Of a DNA stretch of 64,000 nt, positions 34,495-43,131 are shown one piece after another. The notes beneath the pieces were generated by a model. The model worked only from the letters and a program-made list of their open reading frames with translations, was not told the origin of the DNA and did no database searches. The first letter of the stretch is position 1, and each line of letters starts with the position of its first letter. The DNA is from SB15 sp964639245. Lineage in GTDB: Bacteria > Chloroflexota > Anaerolineae > Aggregatilineales > J027. A program made the translations under genes and the position numbers. The stretch covers positions 1-64,000 of the forward strand of contig CAZXCU010000001.1 in the NCBI GenBank assembly GCA_964639245.1, in the 5' to 3' direction.

Positions 34495-34902
34495 TTATTC
34501 TGTAACAATTTCTAGAAGATAGCCATCGGGGTCTTGCGCGAAACAGCGCCAACCGCCCCAAGTTGGCTGCTGCGGCGCGGTTAAAAATGCAACCCCTTTT
34601 TCGCTCAGTGCTTGATAGGCTTTGTGACAGTCATCCACATAAAAGATAAGGTTAACTGAGGACGTTGAGGCGGAATGATTGGGAACTAATGTCACATCTG
34701 GTTTATCAGATGTGGGTGGACTTTCAGTAGTGAGATGCAGCCACATATTTTCTAATTCTAAGACAGCGTAGCCATCCCACTGAAGATTTACCTTAAATCC
34801 AAGTTTGTCCTGATAAAACTGAATGGAATGTTTCAGATTGCTGACTGCCAGCATAATCGCGACTCGTTTTAAATGTTGATGAAAAATGTCGGGTTGGCTC
34901 AA
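34495..34902 (-). CDS. VOC/glyoxalase superfamily protein
   Basis: 135 aa from TTG 34902, chosen because AAGGAG lies 7 nt upstream and would be inside the gene if ATG 34926 were used. One VOC module pair: MLAVSNLKHSIQFYQDKLGF, YAVLELENMWLHL, NLIFYVDDCHKAYQALSEKG and CFAQDPDGYLLEIVTE with the terminal metal-binding Glu. The family includes glyoxalase I, fosfomycin/bleomycin resistance proteins and dioxygenases; specificity cannot be told. Confidence 0.8.
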   Translation of the reverse strand: MSQPDIFHQHLKRVAIMLAVSNLKHSIQFYQDKLGFKVNLQWDGYAVLELENMWLHLTTESPPTSDKPDVTLVPNHSASTSSVNLIFYVDDCHKAYQALSEKGVAFLTAPQQPTWGGWRCFAQDPDGYLLEIVTE

Positions 34903-35149
34903 TTTAAATCTCCTTGATGAAACCATTTACTAAAACATCTTACTGGGAAAATGCTGTTAATAAACCGTACATTTGACTAGTATAGCTGGTGCAAACGGAA
35001 CTGTGAGATAATTTGGTCGCCCTAGTAGGGGGTATAGCCCGTAGGTATGCGGGAAAAATAGAGTGAGTGTCAGTTTGGTGTTGAGGAAGATGAAAATAAA
35101 GTAAACTTGCGTCACTAAAAAATATCATATATCCCTTACTCTAAAAAGT

Positions 35150-35351
35150 CTATAAAAGCAAGGTTCGGGGCAGCTCACTGCTCCCAACCATGCTACATAT
35201 AGCCGCTTTGTCCTTGCCGTTCGCTCCATGGGGTGAAATGGTCAGAAGACATCGCAGCTTGAAAACCGACTTGTTCCGCAAGCTGCACATAGTTTAAAAG
35301 TTGGCTGGGGCTAAACTGCTCATGCGAATTGTGATATCCGATTTCTATCAT
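35150..35351 (-). pseudogene. 5' fragment of a luciferase-like flavin monooxygenase gene
   Basis: From ATG 35351 the frame reads MIEIGYHNSHEQFSPSQL, then LAEQVGFQAAMSSDHFTPWS and ERQGQSGYM before TAG at 35193. This is the N-terminus of LLM-class oxidoreductases of the TIGR03885 type (EIGYHxSHEQF, AAMSSDHFHPWSERQGQSGF). After the stop the expected SWLGA appears in another frame (AWLGAV), so a frameshift and then complete loss of the remaining ~270 residues occurred. Confidence 0.75.
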
Positions 35352-35462
35352 AAGCGACTTCCCCGTAGTTTCATTCTTGTTTTACCGCATAGCAGGAGGA
35401 AAAGGTGTGTTTTCTCACACTGTATTCGGAGACGCTTAGGGGGAGTAACCTGAGTGGGGAAA

Positions 35463-35537
35463 TAATCTGCTGTGTGAGGGTTATTTAGTCATCTATCCAG
35501 AAAATTCTCTTGCGATGAGATTTTTTGAGAGTACGGG
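35463..35537. repeat. Dispersed ~70-bp IS-end repeat, copy 1
   Basis: The segment starting GTGTGAGGGTTATTTAGTCA, including GAAAATTCTCTTGCGATGAG and ending TTTTTTGAGAGTACG, recurs at 36893-36958. Its start resembles the left tip and its end the right-end string of the IS family at 49-52 kb, so it may be a deletion derivative. It abuts a primase gene fragment directly. Confidence 0.6.
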
Positions 35538-35913
35538 AATGCAGTATGTGCTCGAGCGGGCACAGGTGTTGGAAAATGATGAAAAGTTATCATGTGCCTT
35601 TGATTGAAACAGAATCCCCCAACCGTTAAAAACCCTTCACTGGTCGAGGGGTTGTGATTCTTCGGGTCATTTCGCAGTACAGTAGAGGTTATATTTTTCT
35701 AAGAAGCCGTTTCGTGTGAACAGTGTGAACGATTTTTTCCTTAACTGCGCTGGTAACTTATGGTTATTTTAATCTCTGTAACTCCCTTTTATGCTACTTC
35801 TTTGTCCAAATCTTATAAAGACCTCAGTAGGGCTTGCTGGCAGTGCAATACTTGCTCGCAATAAGGCAACTTGAGGGAAAAACAACAAGCGTGGATCAGG
35901 TATTTTGAGGTAC
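35538..35913 (+). pseudogene. Fragment of the primase-helicase 3' end plus its conserved downstream flank
   Basis: 35538-35626 encodes the last residues of the primase (MQYVLERAQVL, YHVPLIETESPNR) with a one-base frameshift near 35573; the next ~290 bp follow the noncoding flank of 24227-24524 closely, including the AACCCTTCAC repeat and GGGGTTGTGA hairpin arm, with the middle repeat lost. Similarity ends at TTTTGAGG near 35910. The fragment begins exactly at an IS right-end string. Confidence 0.75.
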
Positions 35914-35917
35914 GGTT

Positions 35918-36159
35918 AATGTAGCCCTTTGGCGCAACGATTAAATTGCGATGGATCCACCAACTCAGGAAACACCCCTCCTAATAGTCAATAAAGGCCA
36001 CATACTGCGTTTCCATAGCCTATGGCACAAACTCTTGCGCGAGTAATAGCGTCAATATTTCGCTATCGCTAAACGCAGGACGTTCCCCTGCTTGATACCG
36101 TCGTCTACCAACACATACACGATGGTCAAAAGCGTTTCTAGGTCTATGCTTGTTTGCAA
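35918..36159 (-). pseudogene. N-terminal remnant of an IS4-type transposase
   Basis: From TTG 36159 (GAGG 7 nt upstream) a frame reads LQTSIDLETLLTIVYVLVDD; homology shifts frame to YQAGERPAFSDSEILTLLLA, QEFVP, and again to GVFPELVDPSQFNRCAKGL near 35918. This is the start of a DDE transposase of the kind with TLLTIVYVLVDDWY. Two frameshifts and no catalytic core remain. 35160-36240 contains no intact gene. Confidence 0.7.
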
Positions 36160-36240
36160 TTGAGTACCTCTCGGATTAGGTTTCGCAACTTCTATCCTCT
36201 GAGTTACACCTTCACTGTCAAGACCTTTTTAATTCACATT

Positions 36241-36795
36241 TTACGTATTATAGTGCTCATTCGGATTATCCATTGACTTAACAGAAAGTATATATCTTGT
36301 GTGTCGGGCATAATAAATATAGTAGGGAACATCCTTGTTGAAGGCAAAATATTGATTTCGCAATACAAAAAATCGCTGCCTCTCAATTTTAATGTAATAA
36401 TCGCTCCAATGCCTTGCCTTTTTCATCTGTGTGACTCTTCCGCAGAGGCTGAGAATTTTTTTCTGTTGAAGATCGCGTCGTAATAAATACCATTGGACTA
36501 TAGGGAATAAAGTGTAGACGATACCAGTGACATAGAGGGAAAGTGTAAGAAGAAAAAATAAGAGAAAAGCCCCTTCTGCATCAAATAAAAGATTGAATAT
36601 CAGTAGCCCGCAAATACCCGTTCCTATCATGATGACGGCGTTCCCGATGGATTGGCGATGCTTTTGCCACCAGATATTGAATAGAACACTGCGTTGTCGC
36701 GGGGTAAGATTGCCCATTTCATTGGCAGCTAAATCTTCCTCTGTAAAATCGAACACAGTCATAAGTAAATTCTTAGTATTCTCCACTGTTTGCAC
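36241..36795 (-). CDS. Membrane protein of unknown function (two helices)
   Basis: 184 aa. Residues ~52-73 and ~78-104 are hydrophobic (AVIMIGTGICGLLIFNLLF; AFLLFFLLTLSLYVTGIVYTL). The N-terminal ~45 residues are soluble (LMTVFDFTEEDLAANEMGNL) and the C-terminal ~75 residues are basic/aromatic (WSDYYIKIERQRFFVLRNQY), likely a small beta-rich cytosolic domain. Start is uncertain: GTG 36795 (AGG 8 nt ahead of GTG 36786) or ATG 36762. It stands alone between debris and a repeat, with AT-rich codon use. Family not recognised. Confidence 0.6.
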   Translation of the reverse strand: MQTVENTKNLLMTVFDFTEEDLAANEMGNLTPRQRSVLFNIWWQKHRQSIGNAVIMIGTGICGLLIFNLLFDAEGAFLLFFLLTLSLYVTGIVYTLFPIVQWYLLRRDLQQKKILSLCGRVTQMKKARHWSDYYIKIERQRFFVLRNQYFAFNKDVPYYIYYARHTRYILSVKSMDNPNEHYNT

Positions 36796-36892
36796 CTATA
36801 ATTCTGTTACACCCATTCATTTTAGTAAGAAACTCTAGGACGGGAAGTTCCTGTACCAGAAAATCCAAATTTTCCTGCCATGCGGTTATCAT

Positions 36893-36958
36893 TTTGTGGG
36901 GGTTACTTAAGTCATCTGTCCGGAAAATTCACTTGCGATAAGATTTTTTGAGAGTACA
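36893..36958. repeat. Dispersed ~70-bp IS-end repeat, copy 2
   Basis: Begins TTGTGGGGGTTACTTAAGTC, carries GGAAAATTCACTTGCGATAA and ends TTTTTTGAGAGTACA; closely similar to 35463-35537. The opening matches the inverted-repeat tip CCTGTGGGGTTACTTAAG of the IS at 50598. The rest of 36796-37083 shows no gene. Confidence 0.6.
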
Positions 36959-37083
36959 GGGTGGTTCTCGGATGATTTGAAGGGTTGCCGTTCCAGGAGG
37001 TGTGGGTAAACCTATCAACTGGGACAAAGCGACTTACTTTTGCTGCACAAGTGCATAGACAGTTTGTTTCATCAACCAACTGA

Positions 37084-38304
37084 TCATTCCATGATCGCAA
37101 TCTTTTCAACAAGGGCTATCACATCCTTTAAGACGGGCTTATTCTTAAAAAACAACACCTCCGCCGGGATGTCTTTCAACTGCTCATCCGTTAAATTCAC
37201 GCTCTCATAGATCAGCAAAATAAAGTTACGCCGATTCGCAGCACGGATTTTTGCGAGCTTGCGGCGCAGATAGTCAGGATGCCAGAAGCCCATAATCTCA
37301 AGGATGGCACGCCGTCCGTCCTTACGGTTCACCATGGTAAAGTCAGGCAGCATGACGGTATCGCCCAACAAAAGGATTTCCTCCTCACGTTTAAGTAACC
37401 ACTGACCACGCTGCTCCCCGAACTTTGCGGCAAATTCAGCCGCAAAATCGGCTTCAAGACGGCTGTCGAAATCAGGACTACGATGGAAATGGCTTGCAAG
37501 CGGCGTATTCTGATCCAGCCGATAATGGAGGCTTTCTTGTCCATAGTGAACATCGGCTTCCATCTGCCATTCCGTTCCCAGAAACAAGGCAGGGAGGAAG
37601 CCGGCGAACTGCCGCCCATAACGTGTGGTCGCATGGACAAAGGGCGAGATAGGACCATCCAGCACTACATGGTAACGTTGCTCCGGGGTTCGTTCTGCCC
37701 AGAACATCAGCTTGAACAGTTTCAGATAGCGCCAGAAATCTTTAAAAGTATCATTGAAATCAATCCGTAGCTCACTGGCCCAATAGAGAACCCCGCGTGC
37801 CAGTTCAAGGTTGTAGCGACTGATGAGCGCATCCGGTGTCCAGGTGCGTCCAGCTTCTGCCAGCAAATATTCGCCACTCAGATCGGCAAATAGGGCAGTT
37901 TGGATGACCTCAGGAGGCACACCGTACTGTTGCCCCACTTCCGCAAAAACATCGGCCTGACTTTGCAGGTGAAACAGGTCAGGGGTAATGAAAACAGGTC
38001 CCAACGCGAAGACTGCCCGGCGAAGCTCAGCAGGTGAAACTGACACATCGATCATTTCAAACCGCCCGTCATCGGTCAGCACTTTCGCCAGCCCGCGTAT
38101 CACGATGTAATCGGTGCGTTCACCTTCATACGCCTCTAAAGCACGTTCCCATGCGGCGCGTGTTTGACCGACATGCTGCTGAAAAAGTGCAATCAGGTCA
38201 TCGGCGGTTTTTAGCCAGTGACGGTTGGTCACACTCAGCATATCTACCTCAATCCGTGTGCCGCGTTTTCGCAGACGAGGCCGAACCAGATCACCGGTCA
38301 GCAC
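37084..38304 (-). CDS. DUF790 family nuclease, Bax1-like partner of XPB helicase
   Basis: 406 aa from GTG 38304, chosen because AGGAG ends 5 nt upstream and the family starts with a short LTGDLVRPRLRKRG-type strand. Landmarks: ALISRYNLELARGVLYWASE (central DUF790 motif), FKDFWRYLKLFKLMFW, LPDFTMVNRKDGRRAILEIM with PDF...E-type PD-(D/E)xK nuclease residues, and FWHPDYLRRKLAKI. In archaea Bax1 binds XPB and cuts DNA bubbles for nucleotide excision repair; in this window the gene overlaps the XPB-like helicase by 14 nt, confirming the pairing. Apparent GC is higher than in adjacent debris. Confidence 0.85.
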   Translation of the reverse strand: MLTGDLVRPRLRKRGTRIEVDMLSVTNRHWLKTADDLIALFQQHVGQTRAAWERALEAYEGERTDYIVIRGLAKVLTDDGRFEMIDVSVSPAELRRAVFALGPVFITPDLFHLQSQADVFAEVGQQYGVPPEVIQTALFADLSGEYLLAEAGRTWTPDALISRYNLELARGVLYWASELRIDFNDTFKDFWRYLKLFKLMFWAERTPEQRYHVVLDGPISPFVHATTRYGRQFAGFLPALFLGTEWQMEADVHYGQESLHYRLDQNTPLASHFHRSPDFDSRLEADFAAEFAAKFGEQRGQWLLKREEEILLLGDTVMLPDFTMVNRKDGRRAILEIMGFWHPDYLRRKLAKIRAANRRNFILLIYESVNLTDEQLKDIPAEVLFFKNKPVLKDVIALVEKIAIME

Positions 38305-39657
38305 GCGGTCTCCTGCGGCGGCGCTGTGACTTACTTTCCTCAAGGGTGTCGCGGGCAATGACATCATACAGCACCGCCTGTCGATTGCCCGCCTTGCGAA
38401 GAACGCGCCCTAAACGTTGGATATATTCACGACTGCTGGCTGTGCCACCCAACACAATCGCCACCTTCGCTTCTGGCACATCAACCCCCTCATTGAGTAC
38501 CCGGGAAGTCACGATGGCACGATACTGACCCGCCTGATAGGCTTCTAAAATAAATCGGCGTTCTTCTGCCTTCGTTTCATGGGTTATGACCGGATCAGAT
38601 GGCGGCGCGAAATTTGATATGCCACTGCATTATTCTCGGTAAACACGAGGATCTGTTCATGGGCATATTCCTGCAAAAGCCGATCCAGCAGCTGTAGTTT
38701 TCCACTTGCGCTGGCTAGCAGTCGTAGAATACGCTGACGGGCGAGGAATGCCCGGCGCGCTTCCCTGTCAAAAGAACTGAGGCGCATCAATTCCATGAGC
38801 CAGCCTGCTCCATGGGTACGCTGCAATTGGCGTGAGCGGAAAAAGGCGGCGTACATCGCGAAATCAGCATCATAGCGCTGGCGTTCTTCCACCATGAGAT
38901 CAATACGAAGACGTTCAGTCCGGTAGTCAGCCAGCTGGTCGCCTGCAAGGTTATCAATGGGCACGGAGTACACAATGCTGCCAATCAGGTCGTCCACCCG
39001 CCAACGTCCTTGGGTTTGCTCATGCTCTTCCGGGTAAGTGGCGGTCAATCCCAGACGCAGCGGTGCAGGAGACATCAGCGCGGTTTCACCCCAGTTTGGT
39101 GCAGGCAGATGGTGGACTTCATCAAAAATTAGCAACTTGAAATGATGACCATAGTCGGCGATTAAGTCGCCTGCGGAATGATAGGTGGTGACCGTAATGG
39201 GTTTCATCAGCTTTTCTCCACCATAATAGACGCCTATGTCCGTTTGAAAAGCACTCCTCAGACGAGCATACCATTGATGTAGCAGGTCAATCGTGGGTGC
39301 GACAATAACCGTCGATTGGCTCACCTTATGAATGATGTTAATTGCGACGAAGGTTTTGCCAGCACCTGTCGGCAAGACGATGCTGCCGCATTGGTCTGCT
39401 GCCTGCCATGCCGCGATTGCTTCCTTCTGATACGTATGAGGGCTGCGGTGATCATGTAGTTGCAGCGTGAGTTTTTCCCACCGTGGCACCGTATCCTTAA
39501 TGCGATGTTCGCGTAACCATGCCATCAAACGCGGATAATGATAGGCTTCGCAGCGCCAATGTGCCTTAATCCACTGGAAAGGCGAAGGCACTTTGGCATC
39601 TTCATCCAACCCGTTAAGGACAAGCGTTCCCCCCTGAAAATAGAGACTTGGGTTCAT
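38291..39657 (-). pseudogene. XPB/Rad25-like DNA helicase with a -1 frameshift
   Basis: The first frame (ATG 39657 to TAA 38584) carries an XPB N-terminal DRD-like region, Walker A VLPTGAGKTFVAI, DEVHH box LLIFDEVHHLPA and LGLTATYP. At ~38590 the frame is lost in HLIRS-stop, while the next frame continues VITHETKAEERRFILEAYQA, then VTSRVLNEGVDVPEAKVAIV, SREYIQRLGRVLRKAGN and ARDTLEESKSQRRRRRPRAD to TGA 38291. One missing C (CCGGTC expected P-V) explains the shift; restored length is ~455 aa, normal for bacterial XPB. It could be a true lesion or a sequencing/assembly error. The product would unwind DNA with the overlapping Bax1-like nuclease. Confidence 0.8.
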
Positions 39658-39827
39658 CCGGCTAATTTTATGCTATGTTTCGACGATGATTAAGTGTAAC
39701 GCAGATGAGATAAATTCGGTTCTACCTAGTTCCTCAAATAGAGATCTTGCGGAAGTGTTCACTATTGCAACTCATACCTCCCTTGAACCTGCTGCACCCA
39801 TGTACCATGTGATTTACCTCAAAGCAA

Positions 39828-39945
39828 ATGGATGAGGTTTTTGCCAGTTTTGCCCAAGCCTGTACCGAAATCTTCCGCTATATTATGGGCTTCTATAACC
39901 CACTGTGGACCATGCCACTTTGGCTTATCTCAGTCTCGTCTAGGT
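39828..39945 (+). pseudogene. C-terminal scrap of an IS3-type OrfB transposase
   Basis: The frame reads MDEVFASFAQACTEIFRYIM and GFYNPLWTMPLWLISV. FxYIxxFYNxxRRHSALGYLSP is the closing motif of IS3 OrfB; here RRHSA is decayed. Very short and without any core. The surrounding 39658-40019 holds nothing else that I recognise. Confidence 0.4.
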
Positions 39946-40020
39946 TGAGCAGCACACCGAGAGACACTTAGACAGGCCATTAAATTAGGGGATTGCCAAG
40001 TAACACAGCTTAAAAAAACC

Positions 40021-40049
40021 AAAAGACGGTGAGTATATCGCCGTCTTTT
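40021..40049. terminator. Terminator-like hairpin
   Basis: AAAAGACGG (40021-40029) pairs with CCGTCTTTT (40041-40049), loop 11 nt, followed by CATATATTTTT; A-run on the other side makes it usable in both directions. It insulates the following leaf-protein gene from IS debris upstream. Confidence 0.65.
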
Positions 40050-40119
40050 CATATATTTTTCACAGTTTTCATCATTTTTTAATATATACTAAATTTTAAT
40101 TAGGAAGGGTAATATAACA

Positions 40120-41286
40120 ATGTCGAGTGAAATTAGAATTGGAGTGTTAACCACGCTTTTCGGCCCATTTGCTGAATTAGGTAAAGACGGTTTACGGGGG
40201 GTACAACTGGCAATTCAGGAATTTGGCAACAGAATGGGCGATCAGAAAATTACGCATTTTGTCGAAGGCACGATTGGCGAGCCTGAAACGGCAAAGGAAA
40301 AAGCCCGTAAGCTCATTGACAATGGCCGGGTGGATTTTATCATCGGCCCACTTTCGGGAACTGAAGGGTTAGGCATTTGCCAATATGCTGTTTCTCAACC
40401 GAATAAAACATTTTTGAATGGGTCGTCAGGCGCTCAAAACTTAACCGACTATGCCCCTAATATGTATAACTTCGCTCCCACAGGTACGCAATGTGTTGTT
40501 GGTCTTGGTCGTTATGCGTATGAGACACTGAAGTATAGAAAAATTGTCACGCTTGCCGAGGATTATTCTTACCCCTATGCTCAATTAGGCACATTCACAC
40601 TTGAGTTCTGCCAAGCCGGTGGAAAAATCATTGAGAAACTGTGGGTTCCAGTCATGACCTCAGATTATCGCAAGGTTATTGAGGCTATTCCACAGGAAGC
40701 CGACGCGATCCTTGTGGCATTAGGCGGGACAGATCTCATCAATTTTGTTAAACAATATAGCAGTGTGGTTTCGCCTAAACCGATTATTGGCGGCGCAATT
40801 GCGGCAGATCAAAGTGTGCTGAGCGATGATTTGGCTGAGAAGGAATTCCTACAAGGTATTGTCTCCTGCGGGCCAACGGCGGACGATAATCCCAGCCCAG
40901 AATGGCACAATTTTGTTACTGCGTATCGTACACAATTTCCCGATGGGTTTAATTTTCCATCCTATTTTGCTTTGTGCTACTATCTGAACACCAAAGTTGC
41001 TTTACTGGCCTTAGATTATGTCGGAGGTGATTTATCGAATAATCAAGCGCGATTTAAAGAAGCCTTGCAAACGATAGAATACCATGGCCCATCGGGTATA
41101 GTTTGTCTTGACCAGAACCGTCAGGTTATTTGTGATACTTTCATTGTCTCGGTAAGTAAAGACAAGAATGGTTTGTACTATCGTAAAATGGTCAAAAAGA
41201 TAAACACTGTTTCCCAAACATTAGGACTTTCGGCACAAGCCTACGGTGATTTAGGCATCTTCGATAGAAATAATCCAAGCTGCTAA
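40120..41286 (+). CDS. Orphan substrate-binding (LivJ/AmiC-like) protein without a signal peptide
   Basis: 388 aa, type I periplasmic-binding fold (Peripla_BP_6): IRIGVLTTLFGPFAELGKDG, VDFIIGPLSGTEGLGICQYA, NFAPTGTQCVVGLGRYAYE, QGIVSCGPTADDNPSPEWHN and YHGPSGIVCLDQNRQV. In transporters this fold is lipidated or exported; here the protein starts directly at the first strand, so it should be cytosolic, as in the AmiC amide sensor. No permease or ATPase genes are next to it. AGGAAGGG precedes the ATG by about 12 nt, an AT-rich promoter lies upstream, and hairpins flank it on both sides, so it is a single-gene unit. Confidence 0.8.
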   Translation: MSSEIRIGVLTTLFGPFAELGKDGLRGVQLAIQEFGNRMGDQKITHFVEGTIGEPETAKEKARKLIDNGRVDFIIGPLSGTEGLGICQYAVSQPNKTFLNGSSGAQNLTDYAPNMYNFAPTGTQCVVGLGRYAYETLKYRKIVTLAEDYSYPYAQLGTFTLEFCQAGGKIIEKLWVPVMTSDYRKVIEAIPQEADAILVALGGTDLINFVKQYSSVVSPKPIIGGAIAADQSVLSDDLAEKEFLQGIVSCGPTADDNPSPEWHNFVTAYRTQFPDGFNFPSYFALCYYLNTKVALLALDYVGGDLSNNQARFKEALQTIEYHGPSGIVCLDQNRQVICDTFIVSVSKDKNGLYYRKMVKKINTVSQTLGLSAQAYGDLGIFDRNNPSC

Positions 41287-41298
41287 TTGTTTGGAATG

Positions 41299-41339
41299 AA
41301 TCTCCCTGTGCATCTGTCTTATGTAAAAACAGGGAGATT
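41299..41339 (+). terminator. Rho-independent terminator of the leaf-protein gene
   Basis: AATCTCCCTGT (41299-41309) is perfectly inverted at 41329-41339 (11-bp stem, 19-nt loop), followed by TTGTC, 12 nt after the stop codon. Confidence 0.65.
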
Positions 41340-41540
41340 TTGTCATGCGTTTTTTGATCACCCTTATTCTGTTCATCATCGTGTTGCCCCGCGCTGTAGC
41401 TGCACAAACTGCTACCATCACCTTGTAAGGGTACTCAAGCGCAAGGTCAAAAACCGTAGTCTGCAATTGAATGAAGGCCGAGCAGTCCAGATTCTTTCAG
41501 TAAAATAGAAACCTTGATCTCGTGATAGAAAGCTGGATGA

Positions 41541-42060
41541 ATGATTTGGTTTGTGGTGATGGAAATCTTCTCAATAGTCTTGGAATGGCTGATGCTGGGA
41601 CGGCAATCAGACTCAGAAAAAGCGCTGGAAATTCTGCTGCTGCGCCGGCAACTGGCGATCCTCCAACGTCAGCAAACGACCGTGATCCGTCCAACACGTC
41701 CAGCCAAGTTTATCCTGGCTGTACTCACAGTGAAGTTGAAAACCAGGCTGGGACGCACGGTGACCGGGCTTCGCGAGGTCATCCACATCGTTCAACCAGA
41801 GACGGTTCTGAAATGGCATCGCGAATTAGTGAAGTGGAAATGGCGGCAAAAGCCTGCGGGTGGACGTCCACGCACATCCACGGAGCTTGAGCAACTTGTG
41901 GTGCGTTTGGCGCGTGAAAATGACTGGGGCTATGGCAAGATTCAGGGCGAGTTGAAGAAACTAGGACATGCCCTGAGCACTGAGACCATTCGGAACATCC
42001 TCAAACGGCACGGCATCCCGCCTACGCGAGAACGCGCCAACTCGTTGAGTTGGCAGCAGT
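41541..42060 (+). pseudogene. rve-type transposase, N-terminal part
   Basis: The frame gives about 173 genuine residues: EIFSIVLEWLMLGRQSDSEK, ALEILLLRRQLAILQRQQ, VLKWHRELVKWKWRQKPAGG and YGKIQGELKKLGHALSTETI with HGIPPTRER. It is homologous to the 17.6-kb transposase and shows the N-terminal region that copy has lost. Coding ends where a TGTGC-tipped element begins at 42061; its open frame continues only 7 codons further. The DDE core is absent. The last 17 codons of the family reappear at 42243-42278. Confidence 0.8.
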
Positions 42061-42242
42061 TGTGCTGTTTTCGGTACTCGTAGACCAGAGAATTTACACA
42101 AATCGTAGACCAGCTATAGTGACCTAAGTTGTTCTCACAGTGTTTTCCCGCATAAATTGTTGTCAGAAAATGCTCAACGTTTATGAAGTTGGTTTACGAA
42201 TCGACTAAACGAGCCGGTCTACGAATACAGAAAACAACACAG
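42061..42242. mobile_element. 182-bp MITE-like element with IS21-type repeated ends
   Basis: Left tip TGTGCTGTTTTCGGTACTCG (followed by TAGACC) and right tip, read inversely, TGTGTTGTTTTCTGTATTCG (followed by TAGACC) match at 23 of 26 positions. Each end carries a second inner copy of the CGTAGACC/CGTAAACC unit (near 42103 and 42197), the multiple-repeat design of IS21-like elements. There is no coding sequence. The left end of the same family occurs at 50152, attached to a transposase-like frame, so this looks like an internally deleted non-autonomous derivative. Confidence 0.7.
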
Positions 42243-42318
42243 GCGGGATCATTCATGACTACTATCGAGAGGCAGCTTAAGAGAAAAATCACCCCTCGAT
42301 GAGGTTTTTTGAGGGTAC

Positions 42319-42882
42319 GTGCCCTCACTGTCCCCGAGTTTTGATGGACAGGCCATCCGCCATCAACTCTACACCCTTGTCCTCAGCCGCTACGCCGCCA
42401 TCCGGCGCAATTACTACGAACATCCTGAACTCCATAAGTTGATTAACCGCTCCCACGAACTCTGGTCGCCGCTGATCGCGCTGGCGGCTTTTTTTGAGGA
42501 GGAGGGCAGCGTGGCGGGTTTGCTTAGTTCCATTGAGGAAGCGGCTGCCCGTGACAATCTCATCAGCGAAGGCAAGTCCTTGAGTGATCGCGAAGAAGCC
42601 CTGTTACAAGTCCTTGAGGTGATGACCCGCGGCCAGCAGGTCGTGGCCGTCAAAGCACGGGACATCCGCGAGCAGGTACAGAAGCTGCTTGACATTCCTG
42701 ATGAACGGTTGGGCAATCCCCAGTGGATTGGTCACTTGCTCAAAAATCTGCAACTGACCGATCGGGAACGCAGCCAGCGCCAGCACGATGGGATGCAGTA
42801 CGTCCTCGACCGCGCACAGGTCTTGGACATGATGAAACGTTATCATGTGCGTTTGATTGAAACAGAATCCGCCAACCGCTAA
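42319..42882 (+). pseudogene. 3' fragment of a primase-helicase gene (second copy)
   Basis: An open frame of ~187 codons almost identical to the last part of the 21.65-24.23 kb primase (PSLSPSFDGQAIRHQLYTLV, NLISEGKSLSDREEALLQVL, WIGHLLKNLQLTDRERSQRQ, VRLIETESANR). It lacks the Toprim domain and Walker A, and starts next to an IS right end, so it is a truncated relic and not a gene with its own start. The similarity to the 24.2-kb flank continues to ~43010, including the CCCTTCACA repeats. Confidence 0.85.
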
Positions 42883-43015
42883 AAAAACCGTTCACAACCC
42901 TTCATACCCTTCACAGGCGGAGGGGTTGTGATTCTTCGGGCATTCCCGCAATAGGGAAGCAGTTATGTTTTTCTCAGAAGCTACTGCATGTGAACGGTAT
43001 GAATGGTTTTTCATT
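42883..43015. repeat. Conserved noncoding flank of the primase gene, copy 3
   Basis: CGTTCACAACCCTTCATACC, then CTTCACAGGCGGAGGGGTTG and CGGGCATTCCCGCA follow the sequence after the full primase gene at 24227-24350 nearly base for base. After ~43015 the sequence changes to the promoter region of the toxin-antitoxin pair. Confidence 0.7.
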
Positions 43016-43131
43016 CACAAGAGGGTTGACCCGACAAGCCCGATTCTATCAACACTTATTTCGCATGTTTCATTTATTGCATTTACATGATATGCTGACA
43101 CAAGAAGTTTAGTGTTTGGAGGTGTTTTCCT

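Larger units (their letters stand above)
41424..42318 (+). mobile_element. Decayed rve-type IS containing a nested MITE-like element
   Basis: A left tip is suggested at ~41424-41455 (GTAAGGGTACTCAAGCGCAA), like the 49.2-kb IS tip; the right end reads GGCGGGATCATTCATGACTA (transposase C-terminus, from 42243) to TTTTTTGAGGGTACG (42318). Between them are the 5' part of a transposase gene (to 42060) and a 182-bp element; the transposase middle is missing. The right end abuts a primase gene fragment. Confidence 0.6.
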
